A stretch of 27,623 nt of DNA. Origin: Prevotella sp. UBA1705. GTDB lineage: Bacteria > Bacteroidota > Bacteroidia > Bacteroidales > Bacteroidaceae. Each line of letters opens with the position of its first letter. The first letter of the stretch is position 1. Below, one piece after another: positions 16,107 to 23,422 of the stretch. The stretch spans positions 18,630-46,252 of the forward strand of contig DCJH01000018.1 in NCBI GenBank assembly GCA_002317385.1, written 5' to 3'. A model generated the notes under the pieces. It saw nothing but the letters and a program-made list of their open reading frames with translations, had not been told where the DNA came from and ran no database searches. Made by a program: the position numbers and the translations under genes.

Positions 16107-16886
16107 TTACTCAGAAAAGTTATCGTTGGTAGCCAATGCGTCGGCGCCATAGAGCGCATAGTCGCCCCGCGAGGGGTCTCCGGGAAACACTTTGCCCATC
16201 TCTCGGGTGAGAGCAAGGGTGGTGGCCCACGACGCCGAGCGCGTCTTGACCAGTCTCAGTCGGCGTGCGGTTTGCATGACGTGGGTGTCCATGGGGATAA
16301 AGAGCGACGACTTGTCGATGCGGTCGGCCCATATTCCGAGGTCCACAGGCGACTGGTCGCGCACCATCCAGCGCAGAAACATGCACGGACGCTTGCACAA
16401 CGACGCCACGGGGGCAGGCACAATGCCCACCAATCCCTGATTCCTGAAATAGGCGTTGAGGGCCAGCAGCACGTTGAGGGCATCGCCGTGCGACGGGGAG
16501 CCTTCCTCAACGGCGATGCTTGCAAAATCGGCCAGCGACCCGCAAGAGTCGATGAGCTGGCGCAACGACTGCATGAAGATCAGCATGGTGTGGTTGGAAT
16601 AGAGGCGATAGAAGCTCCGGCGGTCGTCGGGAAACAGCGCTTCGAAGGCACCGCTGCGCACCCATTCGTAGGGCTCACCCTCGCTGGCGTCGAGCAAGAG
16701 TTGTATCTTGGGCAGGAACTGGCGACGCGAACCATAGCTCATGGCACTGGCAATGAAAGCCATGGTCTCCTGATTCTCGCGGCCACAGACCTGGTGCATG
16801 AACCACGAAGGGTCGCCGTCGAGAAACGCCGGAGTCTCATAGCGATTGGCAAAGCCAACTAACAGTTCATACAAAGATTTCTTCAT
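16107..16886 (-). CDS. TIGR02757 (DUF2400) family protein
   Basis: A 259-residue cytoplasmic protein of unknown function. 'DPSWFMHQVCGRENQETMAFIASAMSYGSRRQFLPKI', 'RLYSNHTMLIFMQSLRQLI', 'RPCMFLRWMVRDQSPVDLGIW' and 'LFIPMDTHVMQTARRLRL' are the conserved blocks of TIGR02757/DUF2400. The 'PMDTHV' and 'FLRWMVR' motifs resemble helix-hairpin-helix DNA glycosylase folds, a distant similarity only. Full length. It sits 170 nt downstream of the thioredoxin-MarR pair, beyond a terminator, and just upstream of xpt, which has its own promoter. No promoter box for this gene is recognisable. Confidence 0.9.
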   Translation of the reverse strand: MKKSLYELLVGFANRYETPAFLDGDPSWFMHQVCGRENQETMAFIASAMSYGSRRQFLPKIQLLLDASEGEPYEWVRSGAFEALFPDDRRSFYRLYSNHTMLIFMQSLRQLIDSCGSLADFASIAVEEGSPSHGDALNVLLALNAYFRNQGLVGIVPAPVASLCKRPCMFLRWMVRDQSPVDLGIWADRIDKSSLFIPMDTHVMQTARRLRLVKTRSASWATTLALTREMGKVFPGDPSRGDYALYGADALATNDNFSE

Positions 16887-16948
16887 ATCTTACAATCAAT
16901 GGGTTATGATTCTAACAAGGAGTAGGGAGTGAAGTGCGGTAACCTCCG

Positions 16949-17005
16949 AAAACATCAAAGACAAAGCAGCCGAGGCACAGAGATCTCATGCTGTTTTGTC
17001 TTTGA
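16949..17005 (-). terminator. Terminator of the thioredoxin-MarR unit
   Basis: A 16-position inverted repeat (16955-16970 with 16990-17005) with one non-Watson-Crick pair, followed on the minus strand by TGTTTTC. The 19-nt loop contains the 8-bp palindrome GAGATCTC (16980-16987). Confidence 0.65.
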
Positions 17006-17056
17006 GTGGATGGTGAGGCGACAGGCGTAGAGCGCTGCCGCCGTGATGTTGAAATA

Positions 17057-17407
17057 TCATAGATTCTCCAACTCCTCCGGCATCTGGAGCGAGTCGCAAT
17101 GGACATGCTCGAGCATTTCCATACCTTTCTTGGTGATATGGAACTTCTGGCATCGGCTGTCTTCCTTGCAAGCCTGTCGCCGGATGAGCGTTTGCTTCTC
17201 CAGAGCGGCAATGACCTTGGAGGCGTTGGAGCGCGTGAGCCCCATCTGCTCGGCTATCTCGCCGGAGAGTCGACGCTCGCCGTCGGAGAGCATACATAGC
17301 AACATGGCCTCATTGATGTTGAGGCCAGTGGCTTGTCCCAGCTGATTCTCGAAGCCGATGATGGCCCGATAAGCGTTCCTCAGTTTCTGAAGACAGATGT
17401 TATCCAT
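17057..17407 (-). CDS. Small MarR-like winged-helix regulator
   Basis: A 116-residue DNA-binding protein. 'GLNINEAMLLCMLSDGERRLSGEIAEQMGLTRSNASKVIAALEKQTLIRR' is a clear winged helix-turn-helix with the recognition helix at SNASKVIAALEK, followed by the wing 'EDSRCQKFHITKKGMEML'. It is shorter than ordinary MarR proteins (~140 residues) and lacks most of the C-terminal dimer helix. Two cysteines (Cys5 and the C-K-E-D-S-R-C pair in the wing) could make it redox-responsive, which would suit its position 7 nt behind the thioredoxin gene; this is inference. The ATG at 17407 is preferred over an upstream frame that overlaps the thioredoxin gene. Confidence 0.85.
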   Translation of the reverse strand: MDNICLQKLRNAYRAIIGFENQLGQATGLNINEAMLLCMLSDGERRLSGEIAEQMGLTRSNASKVIAALEKQTLIRRQACKEDSRCQKFHITKKGMEMLEHVHCDSLQMPEELENL

Positions 17408-17414
17408 CGGAATC

Positions 17415-17909
17415 TTATTTGATGAGCACCTTCTTGATGACCTCCTCAAACTGGCCCTTGCCCATGGCGCCTACCACCTTCTGGGGCTGACCGTCCTTGG
17501 GGATGAAGAGGATGGTGGGGATAGACTGCACGCCAAAGAGTCCGGCGAGCTCCTGCTGCTGGTCAACGTCTACCTTGTAGACATCGATCTTGCCATTATA
17601 CTCCTCGGCCAGAGCCTCCACTACGGGCGCTGTCTGCTTGCAAGGACCACACCAAGTGGCATAGAAATCGATGATAGCCGGCTTGTCGCCCTCGAATTTC
17701 CACTCCTGTGGATTGCTTTCGTAGTCCATCACACGTTTCTTAAACTCCTCCTTGGTCAATTCCAATACTTTCATATTCTTAGTCTCCTTTTTATTTACGG
17801 TTTCTACTGGATTGCTTTTCTTTACCTTTTCCTTTTGCTGTGCTGAGCAAGACGTCAGAGCAATCGAAGCCAACGCTGCCAACAACCATACGCTTTTACG
17901 AGTGTTCAT
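17415..17909 (-). CDS. Thioredoxin-fold lipoprotein
   Basis: A 164-residue thiol-disulfide protein. The N-terminus MNTRKSVWLLAALASIALTSC is a lipoprotein signal with lipobox LTSC and Cys21 as lipidation site. After a Lys-rich linker comes a complete thioredoxin domain: 'PAIIDFYATWCGPCKQTAPVVEALAEEY' with the active site W86-C-G-P-C90, 'VDVDQQQELAGLFGVQSIPTILF' with the cis-Pro, and a C-terminal helix. It would act in the periplasm or at a membrane face. The start at 17909 is chosen since the longer frame starts inside the -7 box. An internal Met (MKVLELTKEEF, residue 46) could give a cytoplasmic form, unproven. First gene of a unit with the MarR-like gene. Confidence 0.93.
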   Translation of the reverse strand: MNTRKSVWLLAALASIALTSCSAQQKEKVKKSNPVETVNKKETKNMKVLELTKEEFKKRVMDYESNPQEWKFEGDKPAIIDFYATWCGPCKQTAPVVEALAEEYNGKIDVYKVDVDQQQELAGLFGVQSIPTILFIPKDGQPQKVVGAMGKGQFEEVIKKVLIK

Positions 17910-17945
17910 AGGATGTTCTGATTTGATTTCCTGTGGAAAACAATG

Positions 17946-17977
17946 CAAAGGTAAAGTATTGGTCTCAACTTAACAAA
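17946..17977 (-). promoter_or_regulatory. Promoter of the thioredoxin-MarR unit
   Basis: On the minus strand, TTTG (17974-17977), a 20-nt spacer and TACCTTTG (17946-17953): a near-perfect Bacteroidetes promoter. Confidence 0.75.
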
Positions 17978-18037
17978 TAGTTTGTGCAAATAATCCAATA
18001 GTATAACTTTTATTAACCAAAGGGCAGACGGTTTAAC

Positions 18038-18123
18038 GTTTTCCAACGGAAAACAAATGGAAGCGGGGAGAAATGGGAGGAAAGAACGGCCTCTCCCCCT
18101 TGCCCCTCCCCCGAAGGGAGGGG
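18038..18123. other. Two hairpin-forming segments in a gene-free gap
   Basis: GTTTTCC/GGAAAAC (18038-18044, 18048-18054) lies about 60 nt upstream of the thioredoxin -33 box. A pyrimidine-rich segment leads into CCCCTCCC/GGGAGGGG (18103-18110, 18116-18123). The 465-nt gap 17910-18374 holds these, the promoter, repeat copy B and the azlD terminator, but no convincing gene. Confidence 0.4.
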
Positions 18124-18233
18124 AGTAGAGTGCGGGATAAACAGTGGGTTTTGTGTGGGAAAGATGTGGATCAGTTGGGATATGTATGGGGCGTGGCTAC
18201 CTGCCTATCTGCAAGGCCCTATTGGCCCGCTTT

Positions 18234-18312
18234 GAAATAAGGTAGTAATCGCGATGCCTTTAGGTAGTAATCGTCGGGCGATTAGTACCTCATCGCGAGA
18301 CGATTAGGTGCT
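18234..18312. repeat. Intergenic palindromic repeat, copy B (GGTAGTAATCG family)
   Basis: Contains GGTAGTAATCG twice in direct orientation (18241-18251, 18263-18273) and the inverted-type word CGATTAGTACCT (18279-18290), then GCGAGACGATTAGGTGCT. It shares the start AAATAAGGTAGTAATCGC (nearly) and the GATTAGTACC word with copy A at 10615-10690. Confidence 0.6.
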
Positions 18313-18318
18313 GGAGAC

Positions 18319-18354
18319 AAAACCATGGGATAGAGCCCGGAGAATGGGCTCTAT
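18319..18354 (-). terminator. Probable terminator of the azlCD unit
   Basis: Perfect 9-bp arms ATAGAGCCC/GGGCTCTAT (18330-18338, 18346-18354) with a 7-nt loop, followed on the minus strand by CCCATGGTTTTG; the T-run is a little displaced. Confidence 0.5.
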
Positions 18355-18374
18355 GAGGGCAGGAAAAGATGGGG

Positions 18375-18701
18375 TCAATAGGGCAGGTGCTGCACGATGA
18401 GCATATAGCATAGGGTGCCCCCGGCGATGCTCAGAAGCATCTGTCTTTTCCACATGTGGAGCATGATGGTGACCATGATGCCGATGGCTTCGGGCAGACC
18501 ATGAGCACCCGACGTGAGGTCGACATCCTTGAGACAATAGACCACCAGCATGCCGAAGACTGCCGCCGGAAGCACCGTGCCGAGATACTGCACGTAGCGC
18601 GGAGTGCGCCGTCCCTGAAAGAGGGCGAACGGAAGAAAACGGGTGAGCATCACGCCAAAGGCCATGACGAGCACCGTGAGGATTTGTTGGACGAGGGTCA
18701 T
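18375..18701 (-). CDS. azlD: Branched-chain amino acid exporter subunit AzlD
   Basis: A 108-residue membrane protein with about four helices; small subunit of the AzlC-AzlD exporter for branched-chain or related amino acids. 'VMAFGVMLTRFLPFALF' at the N-terminus and 'YLGTVLPAAVFGMLVVYCLKDV' are the characteristic AzlD blocks. Its ATG overlaps the azlC stop codon in an ATGA, showing translational coupling. A long upstream extension of this frame lies inside azlC and is rejected. Confidence 0.92.
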   Translation of the reverse strand: MTLVQQILTVLVMAFGVMLTRFLPFALFQGRRTPRYVQYLGTVLPAAVFGMLVVYCLKDVDLTSGAHGLPEAIGIMVTIMLHMWKRQMLLSIAGGTLCYMLIVQHLPY

Positions 18702-19417
18702 GTGGCTTGTTGGAGATGAGGTCGGAGGGCCGTGAGGGCGAGAAGCATCATGAGCATGGCCGGCACCACGAAGTGGTTGGGGCCGAACAGCAGCAGACTC
18801 ACCACCGAGAGCGCTATGCCCAGCAGGGCGCTGACGTGCGACCGGTCTTTCATCCACTGCTCCATGAAGATGACAACAAACATCGATGTCATGACGAAAT
18901 CGAGTCCGCGCGTGGAAAAACGGATATACGAGCCGAAGATTCCGCCCAGCGTAGCCCCCGACACCCAATAGAGAAAATTGAGCACCGACACCCAGAGCAT
19001 GAAGCATCCGTGGTCCACGCCCTCGGGGATGCGCGCCGTATAATTGATAGAAAAACTCTCGTCGCACATGAAATAGATGAGCAGCGGCTTCTTCCATCCG
19101 GTGTGCTTAAATCGGTCGAGCATAGAGATGCCATAGAACAGATGGCGTGCGCCGATCATCACGGCAAGGATAAACGCCTGCAAGGGGTTGAAGGCGGCGA
19201 GCAGGGTGGGCACGGCAACAAACTCCACGCTGCCGCTGAAGATGATCATGGCCATGAGCATGGCCCAGAGAAACGAGAATCCGCTGACATTCATCAGGAT
19301 GCCATAGGTGAGTCCCAGAAACCAGAAGCCCGCAAAAATGGGAATGGTAAACGGAAACGCTGCCCGTAGGGCGGTGCTCCATTTGCCATTCCCAATATGT
19401 AGTCTGCGATGTTGCAT
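18698..19417 (-). CDS. azlC: Branched-chain amino acid exporter subunit AzlC
   Basis: A 239-residue inner-membrane protein, large subunit of the AzlCD exporter. 'ALRAAFPFTIPIFAGFWFLGLTYGILM', 'IIFSGSVEFVAVPTLLAA', 'GARHLFYGISMLDRF' and 'FMCDESFSI' are AzlC hallmarks (the FSGSxQF-type and ARHLLYG motifs). Full length. It lies 80 nt downstream of bcp with no promoter box in between, so it may be transcribed with bcp. Substrate inferred from family; some members export other amino acids. Confidence 0.94.
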   Translation of the reverse strand: MQHRRLHIGNGKWSTALRAAFPFTIPIFAGFWFLGLTYGILMNVSGFSFLWAMLMAMIIFSGSVEFVAVPTLLAAFNPLQAFILAVMIGARHLFYGISMLDRFKHTGWKKPLLIYFMCDESFSINYTARIPEGVDHGCFMLWVSVLNFLYWVSGATLGGIFGSYIRFSTRGLDFVMTSMFVVIFMEQWMKDRSHVSALLGIALSVVSLLLFGPNHFVVPAMLMMLLALTALRPHLQQAT

Positions 19418-19497
19418 GATTATCCTGAGCGTCTCGCCATGGCGCGCCCGGCTCGCTTGGGGCGGTGTGTGATGGGGAGACGAAGTGGGCAGAGAGA

Positions 19498-19950
19498 TTA
19501 TTTGCCAAGAATCTGAGCGGCGTGCTCCTTCACCTTGATGTCCTTCGGATTGAAGATTTGCTCGATGACGCCATCCTCGTTGGTCACGAATGTGGTGCGG
19601 AACGTGCCCATATAGCTGCGGCCATACATCTTCTTCTCGCCGTAGACACCCAGCGCGTTGACCAGCGTGAGGTCGGTGTCGGCAATCAATGGGAAGGGCA
19701 ACTCATACTTCTCAATAAACTTCTTGTGCGACTTCTCGTCCTGCACGCTCACACCCACCACGGCAAAGCCCTTGTCGAGCAGTTGCTGATAGTTGTCGCG
19801 GAGGCTGCAGGCCTCACTGGTGCAACCCGGTGTGGAGTCTTTGGGATAGGTGTAGAGCACAAGTTTGCGGCCCTTGAAATCACTCAGTTTTATCTCCTTG
19901 CCATCCTGGTCCTTACCCAGAACTTCAGGCAGTCTTTGTCCAATTTCCAT
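19498..19950 (-). CDS. bcp: Thiol peroxidase of the Bcp/PrxQ type
   Basis: Reduces hydrogen and organic peroxides using thioredoxin; cytoplasmic. The 150-residue protein has 'LVLYTYPKDSTPGCTSEACSLRDNY', with peroxidatic Cys43 and resolving Cys48 five residues apart as in PrxQ alpha-type enzymes. 'VVGVSVQDEKSHKKFIEKYELPFPLIAD' and 'YGRSYMGTFRTTFV' carry the conserved Arg of the active site. Complete length. It has its own promoter and heads a possible unit with azlC-azlD. Confidence 0.96.
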   Translation of the reverse strand: MEIGQRLPEVLGKDQDGKEIKLSDFKGRKLVLYTYPKDSTPGCTSEACSLRDNYQQLLDKGFAVVGVSVQDEKSHKKFIEKYELPFPLIADTDLTLVNALGVYGEKKMYGRSYMGTFRTTFVTNEDGVIEQIFNPKDIKVKEHAAQILGK

Positions 19951-19975
19951 AGTTTGTGTATTTAATTATTCCCCA

Positions 19976-20006
19976 CAAAATTACGAGATTCTGCAGATTA
20001 GTCCAA
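19976..20006 (-). promoter_or_regulatory. Promoter of bcp
   Basis: On the minus strand, TTG (20004-20006), a 20-nt spacer and TAATTTTG (19976-19983), 26 nt upstream of the ATG. Confidence 0.65.
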
Positions 20007-20112
20007 GAAAACTCCCTAAAAAGTGAGCCATTATACCATATTTGTGGGAGGACGGGGGATGATTTAACCGCATTTTATACCTATTTTATCCCGTTGGTAT
20101 TGAAAAAATCTT

Positions 20113-20120
20113 TATCTTTG
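20113..20120 (+). promoter_or_regulatory. -7 box of the distal manC promoter (P1)
   Basis: TATCTTTG followed by CA. It is the first of two identical boxes upstream of manC, 66 nt apart, and overlaps the left arm of the inverted repeat at 20117-20190. Confidence 0.55.
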
Positions 20121-20190
20121 CACAAGATAGGCGGCACTCGGCCATTCGCAAACAAGTTTGCATGGCGCTCGTTTGCACTATCTTTGCAAA
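20117..20190. repeat. Long nested inverted repeat in the manC promoter region
   Basis: Outer arms: TTTGCA(C)AAGATAG at 20117-20130 and CTATCTTTGCAAA at 20178-20190, matching over 13 positions with one bulged C. Inner arms: GCCAT, TC, GCAAAC (20141-20153) and GTTTGC, ATGGC (20156-20166), around an AA centre. The right outer arm contains the -7 box of promoter P2. Confidence 0.65.
20157..20186 (+). promoter_or_regulatory. Proximal manC promoter (P2)
   Basis: TTTG (20157-20160), an 18-nt spacer and TATCTTTG (20179-20186); predicted start about 50 nt before the manC ATG. Confidence 0.65.
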
Positions 20191-20241
20191 ACATATATAC
20201 ATATATTATATAAGCAATCTCACGAATAAAGATAAGAAACT

Positions 20242-21294
20242 ATGGATGTAAGCAATCACGTTGTAATCATGGCGGGCGGCATAGGCTCCCGTTTTTGGCC
20301 GATGAGCACCCCGCAGTATCCCAAACAGTTCATTGATGTGATGGGGCTTGGAAAGTCGCTCATCCAGCTCACCGCGGAGCGTCTTTCTGACGTTGCGCCT
20401 ATGAGCAACTTCTGGGTAGTGACCAGCAAGAACTACGTTGACATAGTGAAGCAGCAGCTGCCCGACATCCCCGAACAGAATATCCTGGCCGAACCCGAGC
20501 CGCGCAACACCGCGCCCTGCATCGCCTACGCCTGCTGGAAGATCAAGAAGAACTTTCCGCAGGCCAATATCGTGGTCACGCCGTCGGATGCGCTGGTGGT
20601 GAACACCGCCGAATATCAGCGTGTCATCAACGAGGCGCTGGCCTTCACGGCCCACAGCAGCAACATCGTGACGGTAGGTATCCAGCCCACACGTCCTGAG
20701 ACGGGCTACGGCTATATTGCCTCTGCCGGACTCATTGGACAGGGAGAGATACACAAGGTGGAGGCGTTCAAGGAGAAACCCGACCTCGCCACGGCTGAGA
20801 AATATCTGGCGGCAGGCAACTATTTCTGGAACGCGGGCATCTTTGTGTGGAACGTGGAGACCATCACCGCGGCCCTTCGCCGCTACACTCCGGCCCTCGC
20901 TGATAAGATGGACGAGATGTGCGACGACTTCTACACGCCGCGCGAAGCCGATACGCTGGCCCGCATCTTCCCCACATGCGAGAAGATCAGCATAGACTAT
21001 GCGGTGATGGAAAAGTCGGATAGCATCTACACTCTGCCCGCCGAGTTTGGCTGGAGCGACCTCGGCAGCTGGGGTTCGCTGCGCACCCTGCTCCCGCAAG
21101 ACACCCTCGACAACGCCCATGTGGGCGAGAACATCAAGTTGGTGGATAGCGCCAACTGCATTGTTCATGCCCAAGACGCCAAACAGGTGGTGGTGCAGGG
21201 ACTCAATGGATATATCGTGGCACTGCGCGACGGACGCCTGTTGGTGTGCTCATTGGACAACGAACAGATGATCAAGGAATACTCCCAACTCTAA
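20242..21294 (+). CDS. manC: Mannose-1-phosphate guanylyltransferase
   Basis: Makes GDP-mannose from GTP and mannose-1-phosphate for fucose, rhamnose or mannose-containing glycans. The 350-residue protein has the pyrophosphorylase loop GGIGSRFWPMSTPQYPKQF (12-30), 'AEPEPRNTAPCIAY', 'PSDALV', 'RPETGYGYI', the FKEKP motif, 'GNYFWNAGIFVW' and 'FGWSDLGSW'. It lacks the C-terminal cupin isomerase domain of bifunctional ManC proteins; that activity is supplied by the manA gene 13 nt downstream. Regulated from two promoters within a large palindrome. Confidence 0.97.
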   Translation: MDVSNHVVIMAGGIGSRFWPMSTPQYPKQFIDVMGLGKSLIQLTAERLSDVAPMSNFWVVTSKNYVDIVKQQLPDIPEQNILAEPEPRNTAPCIAYACWKIKKNFPQANIVVTPSDALVVNTAEYQRVINEALAFTAHSSNIVTVGIQPTRPETGYGYIASAGLIGQGEIHKVEAFKEKPDLATAEKYLAAGNYFWNAGIFVWNVETITAALRRYTPALADKMDEMCDDFYTPREADTLARIFPTCEKISIDYAVMEKSDSIYTLPAEFGWSDLGSWGSLRTLLPQDTLDNAHVGENIKLVDSANCIVHAQDAKQVVVQGLNGYIVALRDGRLLVCSLDNEQMIKEYSQL

Positions 21295-21307
21295 CTCCAC
21301 CTATCCC

Positions 21308-22342
21308 ATGAAGCTATATCCGCTACTGTTTGAGCCCAATCTGCACCCGGTGGTGTGGGGCGGCGATGCCATCAACGCCTGGAAAGGCCTGCCCGCGGCC
21401 CCCCAGCCCATAGGCGAATCGTGGGAGGTGAGTGCCGTGCCGTCGAGCGTGAGCATCATTGCCAACGGTCCGCTGCAGGGTCGCGACCTCATCTCTGTGA
21501 TACGCGAGCATCCCGAGGAGATACTCGGCCGAAGCGTTGCAGCCGAATACGACAACCAGTTGCCGCTGCTCGTGAAGTTTATCGACGCCCGCCGCGACCT
21601 GTCTATCCAGGTGCATCCCAACGATGAGATGGCTGCTCGGCTCCACAACAAGCGTGGAAAGACCGAGATGTGGTATGTCATCGACGCCAAGCCGGGCGCC
21701 TATCTCTATGCCGGATTCAGCGAGTCGCTGGCCCCGGACAATAGTCATATCGACCAGGCCGGGCGCGAGTCGGCCATGGACGAATACCGCCGCATGGTGG
21801 CCGAAGGCACTATCACCGAGGTGTTGGCCAAGCACGAGGTGAAGGCTGGCGACGTGTTCTACCTGCCGGCGGGTCGTGTGCATGCCATCTGCAGCGGTAT
21901 CTTGCTGGCCGAGGTGCAGCAGAGCAGCGATGTGACCTACCGTATTTTCGACTACAATCGGTTGGGCATGGATGGCCAGCCGCGCGAGTTGCACACCGAA
22001 CTGGCTGCCGAGGCGCTCAACTATCATGTGGAAGACGACTACCGTACGGCCTACGACTATCAGCCGGAGCAGGTCAATGCCCTGATCGACAGTCCGTTTT
22101 TCAAGGTGAATGTGGTGGATTTGAGTAAGCCCACAAGCCGCAATCTGCTGGCCGAAGATAGTTTCGTGATCGTGATGTGCCTACGTGGCGACTGCCGAAT
22201 CGGGGTAGGCGAGGGCACGGAGGAGACGCTGTTGCGCGAGGGTTACAGTGCGCTCATCCCCGCAGCCATAGCTCATTACGTGCTCACTCCGGCCCAGACC
22301 GATGGCCATAGTGTGGTGTTGGAAGCTTATATCGGACAGTAG
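21308..22342 (+). CDS. manA: Mannose-6-phosphate isomerase, class I
   Basis: Interconverts fructose-6-phosphate and mannose-6-phosphate, feeding GDP-mannose synthesis. The 344-residue protein is of the shorter Bacillus-like class I type. Zinc ligands Gln101 and His103 (IQVHPND), Glu120 (GKTEMWYV) and His192 (PAGRVHAI) are all visible, and 'EVQQSSDVTYRIFDYNR' is the catalytic-site block. It follows manC by 13 nt in the same unit and is closed by a strong terminator. A phosphomannomutase, needed to connect the two products, is not in the window. Confidence 0.97.
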   Translation: MKLYPLLFEPNLHPVVWGGDAINAWKGLPAAPQPIGESWEVSAVPSSVSIIANGPLQGRDLISVIREHPEEILGRSVAAEYDNQLPLLVKFIDARRDLSIQVHPNDEMAARLHNKRGKTEMWYVIDAKPGAYLYAGFSESLAPDNSHIDQAGRESAMDEYRRMVAEGTITEVLAKHEVKAGDVFYLPAGRVHAICSGILLAEVQQSSDVTYRIFDYNRLGMDGQPRELHTELAAEALNYHVEDDYRTAYDYQPEQVNALIDSPFFKVNVVDLSKPTSRNLLAEDSFVIVMCLRGDCRIGVGEGTEETLLREGYSALIPAAIAHYVLTPAQTDGHSVVLEAYIGQ

Positions 22343-22351
22343 ACCATTATA

Positions 22352-22408
22352 GAGGCTGCCCTGCGGTTCGGCCATCGAGGCCGGGCGACAGGGCCGCCTC
22401 CTGTTTTT
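22352..22408 (+). terminator. Intrinsic terminator of manC-manA
   Basis: Arms GAGGC-T-GCCCTG (22352-22363) and CAGGGC-C-GCCTC (22389-22400), with an inner GGCC/GGCC hairpin, followed by CTGTTTTTCTT. Confidence 0.8.
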
Positions 22409-22434
22409 CTTGTTGACTTGACCATTAAATGACG

Positions 22435-22476
22435 CATGAAAAGCACCCGACTGATGGGCCGGAGTGGCTTTTCATG
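22435..22476 (+). promoter_or_regulatory. Large dyad upstream of the channel gene
   Basis: Perfect 10-bp arms CATGAAAAGC (22435-22444) and GCTTTTCATG (22467-22476), 22 nt apart, end 25 nt before the channel ATG. It may be an operator, an mRNA leader structure or a second terminator; no T-tract follows and no promoter box is visible nearby. Confidence 0.5.
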
Positions 22477-22501
22477 ATACCTATTAGAGATTTATAGAAT
22501 T

Positions 22502-23317
22502 ATGTTGAAACCTGTTTGGATGGAGAAATCGCGTCTCTATCGTATTATCTTTGAGTCGGACACGCCCACCGGAAAGACCTACGACATTGTGCTCATCATA
22601 GCTATTTTTCTGAGCATCATCGTGGCATTCATTGAGAGTATCCGCTCGCTTGCCTTGACCTATAAGCATATTCTCGAGGTGGTGGAGGCCTTCATGACCG
22701 TGCTTTTCACCGTCGACTATCTGGCACGACTCTATTGTTCGCCCAAGCCGAGGGAGTATGCGCTGAGCTTTTTCGGCATCATCGACTTCATTTCGACCAT
22801 TCCTCCCTATCTGGCCATCGTGTTTCCGAGCGCCCGCTACATGCTGTTGCTGCGTTCTTTCAGGTTCATCCGCATCTTCAGGGTGTTCAAACTGTTCAGC
22901 TTTCTCAACGAGGGGCATCTGCTATTGCAGTCGCTTCGTAGGAGCTTGAACAAGATTTTGGTCTATTTCATGTTCGTTCTCATCCTCGTAACCTGTATGG
23001 GAACGCTGATGTATCTGGCCGAAGGCAATGAGCCCAACACGAGTTTCACCGACCTGGGAACATCGGTCTACTATGCCATTGTGACCATGACGACCGTGGG
23101 CTACGGCGACATCACGCCGGTAACGCCTATCGGTCGACTGCTCTCGGCATTTGTTATGTTGCTGGGCTACACCATCATCGCCATCCCGACAGGTATCGTC
23201 ACCGCTACATTTGTAGACGAAACCAAAAAGAAAGTGGAGCACAACGAGTGTCCGCGGTGTGGTGGTAAGGTAGAAGATTACGACCGCTATTGCTCCCATT
23301 GCGGCGAAAAACTATAG
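22502..23317 (+). CDS. Voltage-gated-type potassium channel with C-terminal zinc ribbon
   Basis: A 271-residue inner-membrane ion channel. S1-S3 occupy about residues 25-105; S4 'RYMLLLRSFRFIRIFRVFKLF' carries regularly spaced arginines like a voltage sensor. The pore loop TMTTVGYGDITP (195-206) has the potassium filter TVGYGD, followed by the S6 helix. After a short Lys-rich linker the protein ends in C250-P-R-C253 ... C264-S-H-C267, a four-cysteine zinc ribbon, in place of the RCK or cyclic-nucleotide domains common in such channels. It is a single gene after the manA terminator; the leader contains a large dyad. Confidence 0.94.
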   Translation: MLKPVWMEKSRLYRIIFESDTPTGKTYDIVLIIAIFLSIIVAFIESIRSLALTYKHILEVVEAFMTVLFTVDYLARLYCSPKPREYALSFFGIIDFISTIPPYLAIVFPSARYMLLLRSFRFIRIFRVFKLFSFLNEGHLLLQSLRRSLNKILVYFMFVLILVTCMGTLMYLAEGNEPNTSFTDLGTSVYYAIVTMTTVGYGDITPVTPIGRLLSAFVMLLGYTIIAIPTGIVTATFVDETKKKVEHNECPRCGGKVEDYDRYCSHCGEKL

Positions 23318-23342
23318 AAATATCTATTTTTATAAGAATAAG

Positions 23343-23389
23343 AAAAAAGCTATTGACGAGGAACCGAAGGTTCAGTCAATAGCTTTTTT
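23343..23389. terminator. Bidirectional terminator between channel and nuclease genes
   Basis: Perfect 15-bp arms (23343-23357, 23375-23389) with A6 at the left and T6 at the right edge; the inner part adds GAACC/GGTTC. It serves both converging genes. Confidence 0.85.
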
Positions 23390-23422
23390 CTATGGGTTGG
23401 GTAGTGCAATCCTATGGATTGG

